Assembly (NCBI RefSeq): GCF_001995215.1
Contig: NZ_MUXN01000028.1
Location: 192,169 to 256,168, forward strand
Direction of reading: 5' to 3'
DNA: 64,000 bases
Source: Amycolatopsis azurea DSM 43854
GTDB lineage: Bacteria > Actinomycetota > Actinomycetes > Mycobacteriales > Pseudonocardiaceae
This document shows positions 36,219-45,713 of the stretch, one piece after another. The translations under genes and the position numbers were made by a program. Below the pieces are notes generated by a model that was given only the letters and a program-made list of their open reading frames with translations, was not told where the DNA came from and searched no databases. The first letter of the stretch is position 1, and every line of letters starts with the position of its first letter.

Positions 36219-37484
36219 TCAGATGCCGAGAGCCTCGCGGACCGCGTCGGCCGAGGCGCTGACGGTGGCCTTCGGGCCGATCTTGTCCTCGACGGCGTCG
36301 AGGGTCTTGAGGCCGTCGCCGGTGATCAGGAGCACGATCTCCTCGTCCGGGTTGAGCTTGCCGGTCTCGATGAGCTTCTTCGCCGTCGCGACGGTGACCC
36401 CGCCGGCGGTCTCGGTGAAGATGCCTTCGGTGCGGGCGAGCAGCCGGATGCCCTCGACGACCTCCTCGTCGGTGACGTCTTCGATCGCACCGCCGGTGCG
36501 GTTGACCACGTCGAGGACGTAGGGACCGTCGGCCGGGTTGCCGATCGCCAGCGACCGGGCGATCGTGTCCGGCTTGACCGGCTGGACGACGTCGTGGCCC
36601 GCGCGGAAGGCCGCCGAGACAGGCGAGCAGCCGGTGGCCTGCGCGCCGAACACCTTGTAGGGCGTTTCGTCGACAAGGCCAAGCTGCCCGAACTCGCGGA
36701 AACCCTTGTCCACCTTGGTGAGCTGGGAGCCGGAGGCGATCGGCACCACGATCTGCGAGGGAAGCCGCCAGCCGAGCTGCTCGGCGACCTCGAAGGCCAG
36801 CGTCTTGGAGCCTTCGGAGTAGTAGGGCCGGACGTTCACGTTGACGAACGCCCAGCTCTCCTGCTCGGCGGCGAGCTGGGTGGCGAGCCGGTTCACGTCG
36901 TCGTAGTTGCCGTCGACCGCGATCAGGTCGCCGTCGTACACGGCGGTGGTGAGGATCTTGGCGCGCTCGAGGGTCTTCGGGATCAGCACGACCGACCGCC
37001 AGCCCGCGCGGGCCGCGGCGGCGGCGACCGCGTTGGCCAGGTTGCCGGTCGACGGACAGGCGAGCACGTCGAACCCGAACTCGCGGGCGGCGGCCAGTGC
37101 GACGGCGACCACGCGGTCCTTGAACGAGTGAGTGGGGTTACCGGTGTCGTCCTTGACCCAGACCTTCTTGACCCCCAAGGCTTTCGCGAGCCTGTCGGCC
37201 TGGATGAGCCGGGTGGCGCCGGGTTCGGTGTTGGGGATTTCTTCGACGTTCGAGGGAACGGGAAGGAGCTTCTTGTAGCGCCAGATGTTCTTCGGTCCGG
37301 CTTCGATGTCCTCGCGGCGCACGCGGCCGAAGTCATAGGCGACCTCGAGCGGCGAGAAGTCTTCGGCGGAAACGAACTCGGGGGCGAGCGGCTGCCGGTG
37401 TCCCTCTTCCTTCGACACCAGTTCGACGGCCGGTCCGAGATCCGGGGTCTTGGTGGTGGAGGTCGTGCCGAGGGTTGCGGTCAT
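36219..37484 (-). CDS. thrC: Threonine synthase
   Basis: A 421-residue pyridoxal-phosphate enzyme that converts O-phosphohomoserine to threonine. The cofactor lysine is K122 in NPTHSFKDRV. The phosphate cup is CPSTGNLANAV, and IASGSQLTKV and ITGDGLKTLD are further family motifs. The length and the extended N-terminus match class I threonine synthases of actinobacteria. It stands alone, away from hom and thrB. A SAM-I riboswitch precedes it, so it is probably tuned to methionine/SAM status, sensible because O-phosphohomoserine or homoserine is shared by both branches. The ribosome site GAGGAAAGGA abuts the riboswitch. Confidence 0.96.
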   Translation of the reverse strand: MTATLGTTSTTKTPDLGPAVELVSKEEGHRQPLAPEFVSAEDFSPLEVAYDFGRVRREDIEAGPKNIWRYKKLLPVPSNVEEIPNTEPGATRLIQADRLAKALGVKKVWVKDDTGNPTHSFKDRVVAVALAAAREFGFDVLACPSTGNLANAVAAAAARAGWRSVVLIPKTLERAKILTTAVYDGDLIAVDGNYDDVNRLATQLAAEQESWAFVNVNVRPYYSEGSKTLAFEVAEQLGWRLPSQIVVPIASGSQLTKVDKGFREFGQLGLVDETPYKVFGAQATGCSPVSAAFRAGHDVVQPVKPDTIARSLAIGNPADGPYVLDVVNRTGGAIEDVTDEEVVEGIRLLARTEGIFTETAGGVTVATAKKLIETGKLNPDEEIVLLITGDGLKTLDAVEDKIGPKATVSASADAVREALGI

Positions 37485-37498
37485 CGCGAGGTCCTTTC

Positions 37499-37627
37499 CT
37501 CATCTGCCCCGCCGTGGCGGGCCGGAATTGGCACCGTGTTCGTCAGCTACCCCGCGATCGCGGGATGACAGGCTGACGCCGGTTGCCGGGGCTTCATCGG
37601 GCCGTTCCCTCTGCCCCTCTGGATGAG
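37499..37627 (-). ncRNA. SAM-I (S-box) riboswitch upstream of thrC
   Basis: Read on the minus strand, the leader contains the S-box core: GAGGGA followed by GGCCCGATGAAGCC, GGCAACC, and later GGTGCCAATTCC. P1 pairs CTCATC (37627-37622) with GATGAG (37504-37499), P3 pairs CGTCAGC with GCTGACG, and P4 is CCGCC/GGCGG. The 3' strand of P1 runs directly into GAGGAAAGGA, the thrC ribosome site, with no terminator between. This suggests control of translation: SAM-stabilised P1 would hide part of the ribosome site. The class assignment rests on conserved core bases; the direction of control is inference. Confidence 0.88.
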
Positions 37628-37762
37628 CGGTATTCGATTGTCGGCACGCGAGATCGCGTCGCCTCGCCAACACCGTACGACATGAGCCTCGGGTGGGGCC
37701 ACCGTGCCCGGAACACATCACCGGACAAAGCACACGAGAGGACGAGTGGCAGGATCGTCACC

Positions 37763-38746
37763 GTGACGACGCAAGCTTCCGCCCCATCGCCGCTGGTCCT
37801 GGTCCTCGGTGAGGAAGAGCTGCTGATCGAACGCGCGGTCCGCGCCGCTTCGGACGCGGCCAAAGCGGCCGATCCGACGGCGGATCTCACCAGGATCCGG
37901 GTGTCGGACCTCACAGTTCCCGCCCTCGCGGAGATGGTCAGCCCCTCGCTGTTCGCCGAGGGCAGGGTGATCGTCCTCGAATCCGCGCACGACATCTCGC
38001 AAGAGCTCTCCGACGGCGTGATGGCCTACGTCAAGGCGCCCGCCGACGGCATCGTGCTCGTCGTCGTGCACAGCGGAGGCGGCCGGAGCAAAGCCGCCAA
38101 GGCGCTTCCCGCGGCCTTGAAGAAGGCCGGTGCGGAGGTCGTCGAGTGCCCGAAACTGACCAAGCCCGCTGAACGCGAATCCTTTGTCCGCAACGAGGTC
38201 CGCCGGGTCGGCGGGAAGATCGACGGCGCGGCCGTGCTCGCGCTGATCGACGCCGTCGGCTCGGACCTGCGCGAGTTGTCGTCGGCCGCGACACAGCTCG
38301 TCGCGGACGCCGGCGGCACGGTCGACGAGCAGGCTGTCCGGCGCTACCACCGAGGCCGCGCGGACGTGAACGGGTTCGCCGTCGCTGAGAAGGCCGTCGC
38401 CGGCGACAAGACGGCGGCGCTGGAGTCGCTGCGCTGGGCGATGCAGCTGGGTGTGCCGCACGTGCTGGTCGCGGACGCCCTCGCCGACGCCGTCCGGACG
38501 ATCGCGCGGGTGTCGGGCGCGGGCCGCGGGAATCCGAACCAGATGGCGGGTGAGCTGGGGATGCCGCCGTGGAAGGTCCGCAAGGCGCAGGGGCAGGCTC
38601 GCGGCTGGGGGCAGGACGGCCTTGCCACCGCGATGCGGGTCGTCGCCCGGCTCAACGCCGAGGTCAAGGGGGTCGCGGCCAATCCGGAGTACGCGCTGGA
38701 ACGCGCCGTCCTGGAGGTCGTCGACGCCCACGGCACGAGTCGTTGA
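37763..38746 (+). CDS. holA: DNA polymerase III delta subunit
   Basis: A 327-residue clamp-loader subunit (HolA/YqeN type) that opens the sliding clamp. It has the N-terminal AAA+-like fold (LVLVLGEEELLIERAV), SPSLFAEGRVIVLESAH, and the C-terminal collar domain with RYHRGRADVNGFAVAEKAVAGD and MPPWKVRKAQ. Synteny after comEC and before rpsT is conserved in actinobacteria. The GTG at 37763 is preceded by AGGA at a short distance and by CAGGAT seven bases upstream, so either a weak ribosome site or a leaderless start applies. The thrC riboswitch lies upstream on the other strand. Confidence 0.93.
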   Translation: MTTQASAPSPLVLVLGEEELLIERAVRAASDAAKAADPTADLTRIRVSDLTVPALAEMVSPSLFAEGRVIVLESAHDISQELSDGVMAYVKAPADGIVLVVVHSGGGRSKAAKALPAALKKAGAEVVECPKLTKPAERESFVRNEVRRVGGKIDGAAVLALIDAVGSDLRELSSAATQLVADAGGTVDEQAVRRYHRGRADVNGFAVAEKAVAGDKTAALESLRWAMQLGVPHVLVADALADAVRTIARVSGAGRGNPNQMAGELGMPPWKVRKAQGQARGWGQDGLATAMRVVARLNAEVKGVAANPEYALERAVLEVVDAHGTSR

Positions 38747-38764
38747 AAGCACGCCGCTGAAACG

Positions 38765-38804
38765 TCGAAGGGCCCCGGTGACTCGCGTCACCGGGGCCCT
38801 TCGA
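38765..38804. terminator. Bidirectional hairpin between holA and rpsT
   Basis: A perfect 18-pair stem (38765-38782 with 38787-38804) with the loop TCGC sits between the stops of the convergent genes holA and rpsT. On the plus strand the stem ends in TTCGAAAG, without a long U-run. Confidence 0.75.
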
Positions 38805-38811
38805 AAGCCGA

Positions 38812-39072
38812 TCAGAGAGAGTTCGCGCGCTTCGCGAGCGCGGACTTCTTGTTGGCGGCCTGGTTGGCGTGGATGACGCCCTTGGTCACGGCCTTGTCCA
38901 GCTTCTTGGCCGCGTCCTTCTGCAGCTCCAGGGCCTTGGCCTTGTCACCGGCGTCGGCGGCCTCGCGGAACTTGCGGATCGCGGTCTTCACCGAGGACCG
39001 GATCGCCTGGTTGCGCTGACGCGCCTTTTCGTTGGTGGTGATGCGCTTGATCTGCGACTTGATGTTGGCCAC
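38812..39072 (-). CDS. rpsT: 30S ribosomal protein S20
   Basis: An 86-residue, lysine/arginine-rich ribosomal protein that binds 16S rRNA. The family motif [20 protein letters not shown] begins directly after the start, and [21 protein letters not shown] closes it. The GTG at 39072 is set by AGAGGAG about ten bases upstream. The gene is monocistronic and faces holA; its promoter lies in the spacer shared with the EamA transporter. Confidence 0.97.
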   Translation of the reverse strand: MANIKSQIKRITTNEKARQRNQAIRSSVKTAIRKFREAADAGDKAKALELQKDAAKKLDKAVTKGVIHANQAANKKSALAKRANSL

Positions 39073-39246
39073 GGGGGCGCTCCTCTTGAATCTCTCGGTG
39101 GTTTCACCGCCGCGCTGTGACCGGCCCTGCGCGCTCGTGAAAGCGGCGCGGGTTTCCTCCATGACGGAATGCCACACGACGGTGAAGGGCAAGCTTAACA
39201 GCCGTCCCGGGGCGGATCGCGGCCACCTCCGGGCGGGTGTTTGAGG

Positions 39247-39252
39247 TACGGT
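39247..39252 (+). promoter_or_regulatory. -10 hexamer before the ykkC-type riboswitch
   Basis: TACGGT lies about 14 bases before the conserved start of the riboswitch, the right distance for a transcript that begins at the aptamer. No good -35 is visible. Confidence 0.4.
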
Positions 39253-39261
39253 GAAGATCGT

Positions 39262-39390
39262 AGTGCCTAGGGTTCCGCCGCCTGCCCGTTCAGCGAAACG
39301 CACAATCAGGGCAGGGGGGACAGGTCCGAGCGGCACCATCGGCGAGGCCGGAAGTGTCGCCGTTCATCTGACGGGACAAAAGCCTGGAGG
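39262..39390 (+). ncRNA. ykkC/guanidine-I-type riboswitch
   Basis: The leader contains CTAGGGTTCCG (39267-39277), AGGTCCGAG (39322-39330) and ACGGGACAAAAGCCTGGAG (39371-39389), which are the conserved blocks of the ykkC class. A P2 stem pairs CCTGCCC (39281-39287) with GGGCAGG (39309-39315). Downstream, GTTTTCCGC and GCGGAAAAC form a hairpin (39397-39418), and GGACC near the aptamer end could pair with GGTCC in the ribosome site, offering a switch. Guanidine is the ligand of most ykkC-1 RNAs; ppGpp and PRPP bind variant subtypes, so the ligand needs assay. Confidence 0.85.
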
Positions 39391-39432
39391 ACCGGTGTTT
39401 TCCGCATGCGCGGAAAACGTGAAAGGTCCGCT

Positions 39433-40311
39433 GTGAACGTCACCGCTCTGTCCTTCGTCATCATCGCCGCCGTCATCCACGCGGGCTGGAATCTGGCCGC
39501 CAAGCGGATCCGCCGCGGCGGGGCCCGCTTCGTCTGGGCCTACTACAGCTTCTCCGCGCTCTTGCTCATCCCCGTCATGGCGGTCTCGCTGGCCGTCGAG
39601 CCGCAACGTCCACAGTGGACCTGGCTGCTCGCCGCCGCGGTCACCGCGGTGTTCCACGTCACCTACGGGGTCGTCCTCCAGCGGGGGTACGCCGTCGGCG
39701 ATCTGTCCGTCGTCTATCCCGTCGCCCGCGGGACCGGGCCGCTGATCTCCGTGCTCGCGGCCGTCGTGCTGCTCGGCGAGCGGCCCGGGGTGCTCGGCCT
39801 GGTGGGCGCGTTCCTCGTGGTCGCCGGGGTGCTGGTCATCGGCACCGGGCGAGCGTCGGCCCACGCCGACGCCGCCGATCGTGTCGCTCGCCGCAAAGGT
39901 GTCCTGTACGGGTTGCTGACCGGGCTCACGATCGCCGCCTACACCCTGTGGGACGCGCATTCGGTCACCGGCCTCGGTGTCCCGCCGATCATCTACTTCG
40001 GAACCGGCGCGATCGTGCAGAGCCTGCTCATGGCGCCGTACGCGCTGAAGGACCGGGAAGAGGTTTCATGGCTCTGGCGTGAGCACAAGCGCGAGATCCT
40101 CATCGTCGGCCTGTTCTCTCCCTTCGCCTACCTGCTGGTCCTCTACGCCCTCCAGGTCGCTCCGGTGAGCCTGGTCGCACCCGCGCGGGAGCTGAGCATC
40201 GTCCTGGGCGGCCTGGCCGCCTGGCTGGTCCTGGGCGAGGCGAACGCCGCCCGCCGGATGTTCGGGTCGGCGGTCGTACTGGCGGGCATCACCGCGATTG
40301 CGATGGCCTGA
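39433..40311 (+). CDS. EamA/DMT-family transporter under riboswitch control
   Basis: A 292-residue membrane protein with ten predicted helices in two EamA repeats of the drug/metabolite transporter superfamily. Repeat 1 starts SFVIIAAVIHAGWNLAAKR and ends LGLVGAFLVVAGVLVIG; repeat 2 starts GVLYGLLTGLTIAAYTLWD and ends VVLAGITAIAM. The GTG at 39433 follows GAAAGG. The preceding ykkC-type riboswitch suggests export of guanidine or a related compound, the task that small SMR transporters of the same superfamily perform elsewhere. It is followed 23 bases later by a VOC gene that could be co-transcribed. The substrate is inferred, not shown. Confidence 0.88.
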   Translation: MNVTALSFVIIAAVIHAGWNLAAKRIRRGGARFVWAYYSFSALLLIPVMAVSLAVEPQRPQWTWLLAAAVTAVFHVTYGVVLQRGYAVGDLSVVYPVARGTGPLISVLAAVVLLGERPGVLGLVGAFLVVAGVLVIGTGRASAHADAADRVARRKGVLYGLLTGLTIAAYTLWDAHSVTGLGVPPIIYFGTGAIVQSLLMAPYALKDREEVSWLWREHKREILIVGLFSPFAYLLVLYALQVAPVSLVAPARELSIVLGGLAAWLVLGEANAARRMFGSAVVLAGITAIAMA

Positions 40312-40334
40312 ACCCATCCGGTAGGGATTGAGCC

Positions 40335-40709
40335 ATGGACGTGCTGAGCAGCAGGGTGTTGATCCACCCGAAGGACCTCGACGTGTCGACGGCGTTCTAT
40401 CGGGACACCCTGGGCCTCGCGATCGACAAGGAGTTCCCCGGCGGGACGGTGTTCTTCGCCGGGAACGGGTCGATCGAGATCGTCGGTGCCGGGAAGACCG
40501 GCCCGACTCCCGACGTCGCGTTATGGCTCCAGGTCCGGGACCTGCCCGCGGCGCTCGAGGAGCTCGCCGCGAAGGGCTTGGATCCGGTCCGCGGAGCGCG
40601 CCGTGAACCCTGGGGCCTGGACGAAGCGTGGATCGCCGATCCGGATGGCACCAGGATCGTGCTGGTCGAGGTGCCGCGTGAGCATCCGTTGCGCACCGAC
40701 CCGCGCTAG
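40335..40709 (+). CDS. VOC-fold (glyoxalase-like) protein
   Basis: A 124-residue vicinal-oxygen-chelate protein of two beta-alpha-beta-beta-beta modules. It opens with SSRVLIHPKDLDVSTAFYRD, a common glyoxalase/bleomycin-resistance start, and ends with IADPDGTRIVLVEV, where the last metal-ligand glutamate normally sits. Codon 63 is TTA (leucine), a rare codon in this genome type. It follows the EamA transporter closely and may belong to the same riboswitch-controlled transcript. The substrate is unknown; a dioxygenase, lyase or drug-binding role is equally possible. Confidence 0.82.
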   Translation: MDVLSSRVLIHPKDLDVSTAFYRDTLGLAIDKEFPGGTVFFAGNGSIEIVGAGKTGPTPDVALWLQVRDLPAALEELAAKGLDPVRGARREPWGLDEAWIADPDGTRIVLVEVPREHPLRTDPR

Positions 40710-41293
40710 GTCCGAGGCTTGATCGCGCGCAGCTGAGCGGCGAGGGAGGCGCCGAAACCCGGCGGATCCCAGGTCCAGGTCTGGAGGTCGGTGAAGCCGG
40801 CGGCCGCCGCTTCGTCGGCCAGTTCGTGCCGGGACACCGGCAACCACTTCTCGTGCGACGACAGCAGCAGCCTGCCGCCGGGCCGCAGCACGCGGAGCAA
40901 CTCGGCGAACCCTGCCGCACGGTCCTCCCACAGCTGCACGTTGTTGACGGTCAGGACCACGTCGACGCTCTCGTCCGGCTCGCCCGTGGAGTCCGCGGTG
41001 CCGCGTCTGAGCTCGACCTGGTCGCCGCACCGGCGACGGGCCCGGGCGAGCATCTCCGGGGACGGGTCGACGCCGATCGCGCGGCCCGCGCTCTCGGCCG
41101 CGGCCCGCAGGCCGACACCCGGGCCGGGGCCCACGACCAGGACGGTTTCGCCGGACTCGATCGACGCCAGTTCGACGACGCGAAGTTCGGTGGCAGCGTT
41201 GCCGTGCGCCATCGCCAGGCCACCGAACCGGCCGAGCAGTCCCCTGGGATGGCCGAACGTGCGATCGAGCATTTGGGACAGTGAAGTACTCAT
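40706..41293 (-). CDS. Class I SAM-dependent methyltransferase
   Basis: A 195-residue methyltransferase with the seven-strand Rossmann-like fold: motif I VLVVGPGPGVGL, motif II acidic end GVDPSPEML, and motif III/IV VDVVLTVNNVQLWED with LRVLRPGGRLLLS. It begins SLSQMLDRTFGHPRGLLGRFGG, as in small UbiE-like proteins of unknown substrate. The ATG at 41293 is the best start, although no strong ribosome site is seen. It lies between the VOC gene (4-base convergent overlap) and lepA (divergent, 113 bases). Confidence 0.85.
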   Translation of the reverse strand: MSTSLSQMLDRTFGHPRGLLGRFGGLAMAHGNAATELRVVELASIESGETVLVVGPGPGVGLRAAAESAGRAIGVDPSPEMLARARRRCGDQVELRRGTADSTGEPDESVDVVLTVNNVQLWEDRAAGFAELLRVLRPGGRLLLSSHEKWLPVSRHELADEAAAAGFTDLQTWTWDPPGFGASLAAQLRAIKPRT

Positions 41294-41406
41294 ACTTCGA
41301 GGGCACCACAGCTCACCACGGGCCGCATCGGGGATGACCCCCACTCGCACCCGGAGCGGCATGGGACCATAGAGGTGGCACACCCCGACCTTCGCGAGGA
41401 AACCCG

Positions 41407-43248
<1,842 letters not shown>

Positions 43249-43259
43249 CCTTCAATCCG

Positions 43260-43296
43260 CGAAAGGCCGCCCGACGTGCTGTCGGGCGGCCTTTCG
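43260..43296 (+). terminator. Terminator hairpin after lepA
   Basis: A perfect 16-pair stem (43260-43275 with 43281-43296) with a 5-base loop starts 12 bases after the lepA stop. It ends CTTTCGTGTC on the plus strand, and on the minus strand it serves the end of the oxidoreductase gene as well. Confidence 0.75.
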
Positions 43297-43298
43297 TG

Positions 43299-43745
43299 TC
43301 AGCGATTCCCGCTGACGCGGTTCGCCGTGACGAAGACGGCGACGCGGCGCTCGGCGGCCATCACGCGGTCGTACTCGTCCCAGTCGTCGTGGGTTCCCGT
43401 CGCCGCGATGAAGACGTCGCGCAACAGCTTGGGGAGCCCGGCGGGGTGGAAGTCCGCGTCCGGGTCGTCCGGGCCGATGAGATGTGTGCTTCCCTGGACC
43501 GCCGCCCATTCCCAGCCGCGCCGGAAGGTGATCGTGGCGTGGCCCGCCCGGCGGAACAGGTCGAGTTTCTTCACCCCGCCCATCGCGACGAAGGCTACTC
43601 CCGGTGTCTTGGTGACCGGGTCTTCGAAGACCCCGGCGTTGACCACCGAGGAGTGGACGGTGCCGTCCGCGCGAACCGTCGAGACGGTCGCGAGTCCGTT
43701 TTCGCGCAAGGAAAGAGTGCGGACGAGTTCGAGGTCTGCGGCCAT
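43299..43745 (-). CDS. F420/FMN-dependent PPOX-type oxidoreductase
   Basis: A 148-residue split-barrel flavin/deazaflavin oxidoreductase of the pyridoxamine-phosphate-oxidase superfamily. It has GLATVSTVRADGTVHSSVVNAGV at the N-terminal strands, FRRAGHATITFRRGWEW for cofactor phosphate contact, and GTHDDWDEYDRVMAAERRVAVFV near the end, a pattern frequent in actinobacterial F420-binding members (TIGR03618-like). The ATG at 43745 is the only start that fits the fold. It reads towards lepA. The physiological substrate is unknown. Confidence 0.82.
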   Translation of the reverse strand: MAADLELVRTLSLRENGLATVSTVRADGTVHSSVVNAGVFEDPVTKTPGVAFVAMGGVKKLDLFRRAGHATITFRRGWEWAAVQGSTHLIGPDDPDADFHPAGLPKLLRDVFIAATGTHDDWDEYDRVMAAERRVAVFVTANRVSGNR

Positions 43746-43798
43746 GGATCCACCGTAGCCCGCCCGGCCGGTGAAGGGGGCCGAGCGGGCGGAGGGGA

Positions 43799-45562
43799 TC
43801 AGCAGGTGCCGTCGTCGCGCCAGACGCCCGATTCGCCGGTGGTGCCGGGCTCTTCGCCCCGCGTCCACCACTTCGCGTACCACTTGTGCCCGTTGTGGGA
43901 GACGCTCATGCCGCCGGTGTAGGTGGCGGCGCGATCCCAGGCCGGGAGCGAGCAGGTGCCCGGATTGCCGGATCCGGTTTCCCAGGGCACCTGGCTCGAC
44001 TTGTAGTAGCCGAGGCCCTGTGCCTGCCAGCGCGGGGCCTGGGCGCCGAGGCGCACCCGGAAGGTGTTCCAGTCGTGCGTCGACCACGGCGACCAGCCGA
44101 GTTCCGCGTGCGCCGGGAGCCTCGGGAAGGCGAGGTAGTCGATGTTCGCCGGGGTCACCACGGTTTCGGTCCACAGCGGGGATTCGACACCGCGGACGGC
44201 GGATTCGGGCACACCGGAGAGGTAGGCGCCCGGGTTCCAGTTGTAGGCGTCCTGGACCTCGATGTAGCCCGCCCACGAGAGCCCGATCGGCGTGCTGGAG
44301 TTGTACTTCATGTCCAGATACGCCTTGTTCGCCGGCGACATGATCACCTTGCTGCCGCGGGCGACGGCGTTCGAGACCTCCGTGCTGGACGTCGTCGTGC
44401 CCCAGAACTGCGGAGTCGCCGTGGCGGGCAGGGTGGCCTTGCCGATCTCGTGCCAGCCGACGACCTGCTTGCCCGCGGCGGCCACCATCGGCAGCACCCG
44501 GTTCATGAAGGTGCGGTAGTCCGCGTCGCTGGTCGCCTGGGCCTCGTCGCCGCCGAGGTGGAAGTACGGTCCGGGGGTCAGCGCGGCGAGCTCCCGGATG
44601 ACGTCGTTGACGAAGGTGTAGGTGATCTCCTTCGAGATGCAGAGCGAGCTGTAGCCGACAGCGGTGTCGGTGCGCAGCGGGGGAGCGGTGTTGTTGCAGT
44701 TGAGTTCCGCATACGAGGCCTGGGCGGCGTTGGTGTGTCCGGGCATGTCGATCTCCGGGATGACCGTGATGAACCGCGAAGCCGCGTAGTTCACGATCTC
44801 CGAATACTGCGCCTTGGTGTAGTAGCCACCGGCGCCGCCGCCGACCTGGGTGCTGCCGCCGTAGGTGGCCAGCCGCGGCCAGCTGTCGATCTGGATGCGC
44901 CAGCCCTGGTCGTCGGCCAGATGCAGGTGCAGGTTGTTGATCTTGTACTGCGCCAGCTGGTCGATGTACCGCTTCACCGTGGCGACGGGGTGGAAGTGCC
45001 GGGCGACGTCGAGCATCGCGCCGCGATAACCGAAGCGGGGGTAGTCCAGGATGTTGGCGCCCGGGATCGTCCAGGGGCCCTGCTGCACCGTGGGGCTTTC
45101 GATCTTGCCGGGCAGCAGCTGCCGCAGCGTCTGAACGCCGCCGAACAGGCCTTGTGCCGTCGTCGCGCGCAGGATGACCGAAGCGGACGTCGAGTTCAGC
45201 TGATAGCCCTGGTCGCCGACGCGCGCGTCGGCGCCGGACAGCAGGAGTGAGATGCCGTCGGTGGGCGTGCCCGAGGGCGCGTCGGAGACGGGCAGGGCGA
45301 AGCCGGTGGACGTGCGGAAGACCCCGGCGAGGTAGTCGCCGACGGCCTTGGCCTGCGCCGAGCCGGCCTGGGTGTAGATCTTGGTGTTCCCGGTCAGGGC
45401 GTAGTCGGAGCCGTTGACCGCTTGGACCGAGACCGGCACCGGGACGATCGCCTGCAACGGTGGTGTCGCCGCGTCGGCGACGGGGGCGGCTGCGGTGGTG
45501 ACGCCGGCGAGCAGCGCCACCCCGACGAAGGCGCGGCCCAGCCGCGCTCTCAAGGTCTTCAC
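43799..45562 (-). CDS. Secreted GH20 beta-N-acetylhexosaminidase with chitin-binding module
   Basis: A 587-residue exported glycosidase that removes terminal N-acetylglucosamine from chito-oligosaccharides. The signal peptide (LGRAFVGVALLAGV, cleavage near VADA) is followed by a GH20b N-terminal domain (about 35-160) and the catalytic barrel with RGAMLDVARHFHP, HLHLADDQGWRIQI, and the Asp-Glu pair in FHLGGDEAQ. A C-terminal CBM5/12-type module (about 540-587) has aromatic AWDRAATYTGG and KWYAKWWT. GGAGG five bases before the GTG at 45562 defines the start. A DasR-like operator upstream suggests repression that is relieved by amino-sugar phosphates. Confidence 0.95.
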   Translation of the reverse strand: MKTLRARLGRAFVGVALLAGVTTAAAPVADAATPPLQAIVPVPVSVQAVNGSDYALTGNTKIYTQAGSAQAKAVGDYLAGVFRTSTGFALPVSDAPSGTPTDGISLLLSGADARVGDQGYQLNSTSASVILRATTAQGLFGGVQTLRQLLPGKIESPTVQQGPWTIPGANILDYPRFGYRGAMLDVARHFHPVATVKRYIDQLAQYKINNLHLHLADDQGWRIQIDSWPRLATYGGSTQVGGGAGGYYTKAQYSEIVNYAASRFITVIPEIDMPGHTNAAQASYAELNCNNTAPPLRTDTAVGYSSLCISKEITYTFVNDVIRELAALTPGPYFHLGGDEAQATSDADYRTFMNRVLPMVAAAGKQVVGWHEIGKATLPATATPQFWGTTTSSTEVSNAVARGSKVIMSPANKAYLDMKYNSSTPIGLSWAGYIEVQDAYNWNPGAYLSGVPESAVRGVESPLWTETVVTPANIDYLAFPRLPAHAELGWSPWSTHDWNTFRVRLGAQAPRWQAQGLGYYKSSQVPWETGSGNPGTCSLPAWDRAATYTGGMSVSHNGHKWYAKWWTRGEEPGTTGESGVWRDDGTC

Positions 45563-45629
45563 CGGGGCCTCCAAAGGGCGGGGACGTGACCCACGTCACG
45601 ACTGGTCAGATCGTCGCACTTCCGGACCT

Positions 45630-45645
45630 AAAGGTCTAGACCACC
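45630..45645. promoter_or_regulatory. DasR-type (dre) operator
   Basis: The 16-base site contains the palindrome GGTCTAGACC (45633-45642), the core of the dre element bound by the GntR regulator DasR in Streptomyces. It lies about 70 bases before the hexosaminidase start and the same distance from the nitronate monooxygenase. Three of the flanking consensus bases differ. Confidence 0.65.
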
Positions 45646-45700
45646 AAGAAGGAACCTTGGAGTGACTCGAACGTCACATACCGTGTCGCCGGGAGGGGAC

Positions 45701-45706
45701 TATCGT
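45701..45706 (+). promoter_or_regulatory. TATCGT -10 hexamer, leaderless type
   Basis: TATCGT ends seven bases before the GTG of the nitronate monooxygenase, with no ribosome site between. Confidence 0.45.
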
Positions 45707-45713
45707 CGGAAAC

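Larger units (their letters stand above)
39073..39432. other. Divergent regulatory spacer rpsT / EamA
   Basis: No gene is visible in this 360-base spacer. Leftward it must contain the rpsT promoter: TAAGCT read on the minus strand near 39193-39198 is a candidate -10. Rightward it holds a TACGGT -10 (39247-39252), a ykkC/guanidine-I-type riboswitch (about 39262-39390) and a 9-pair hairpin (39397-39418) just before the transporter start. Confidence 0.7.
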
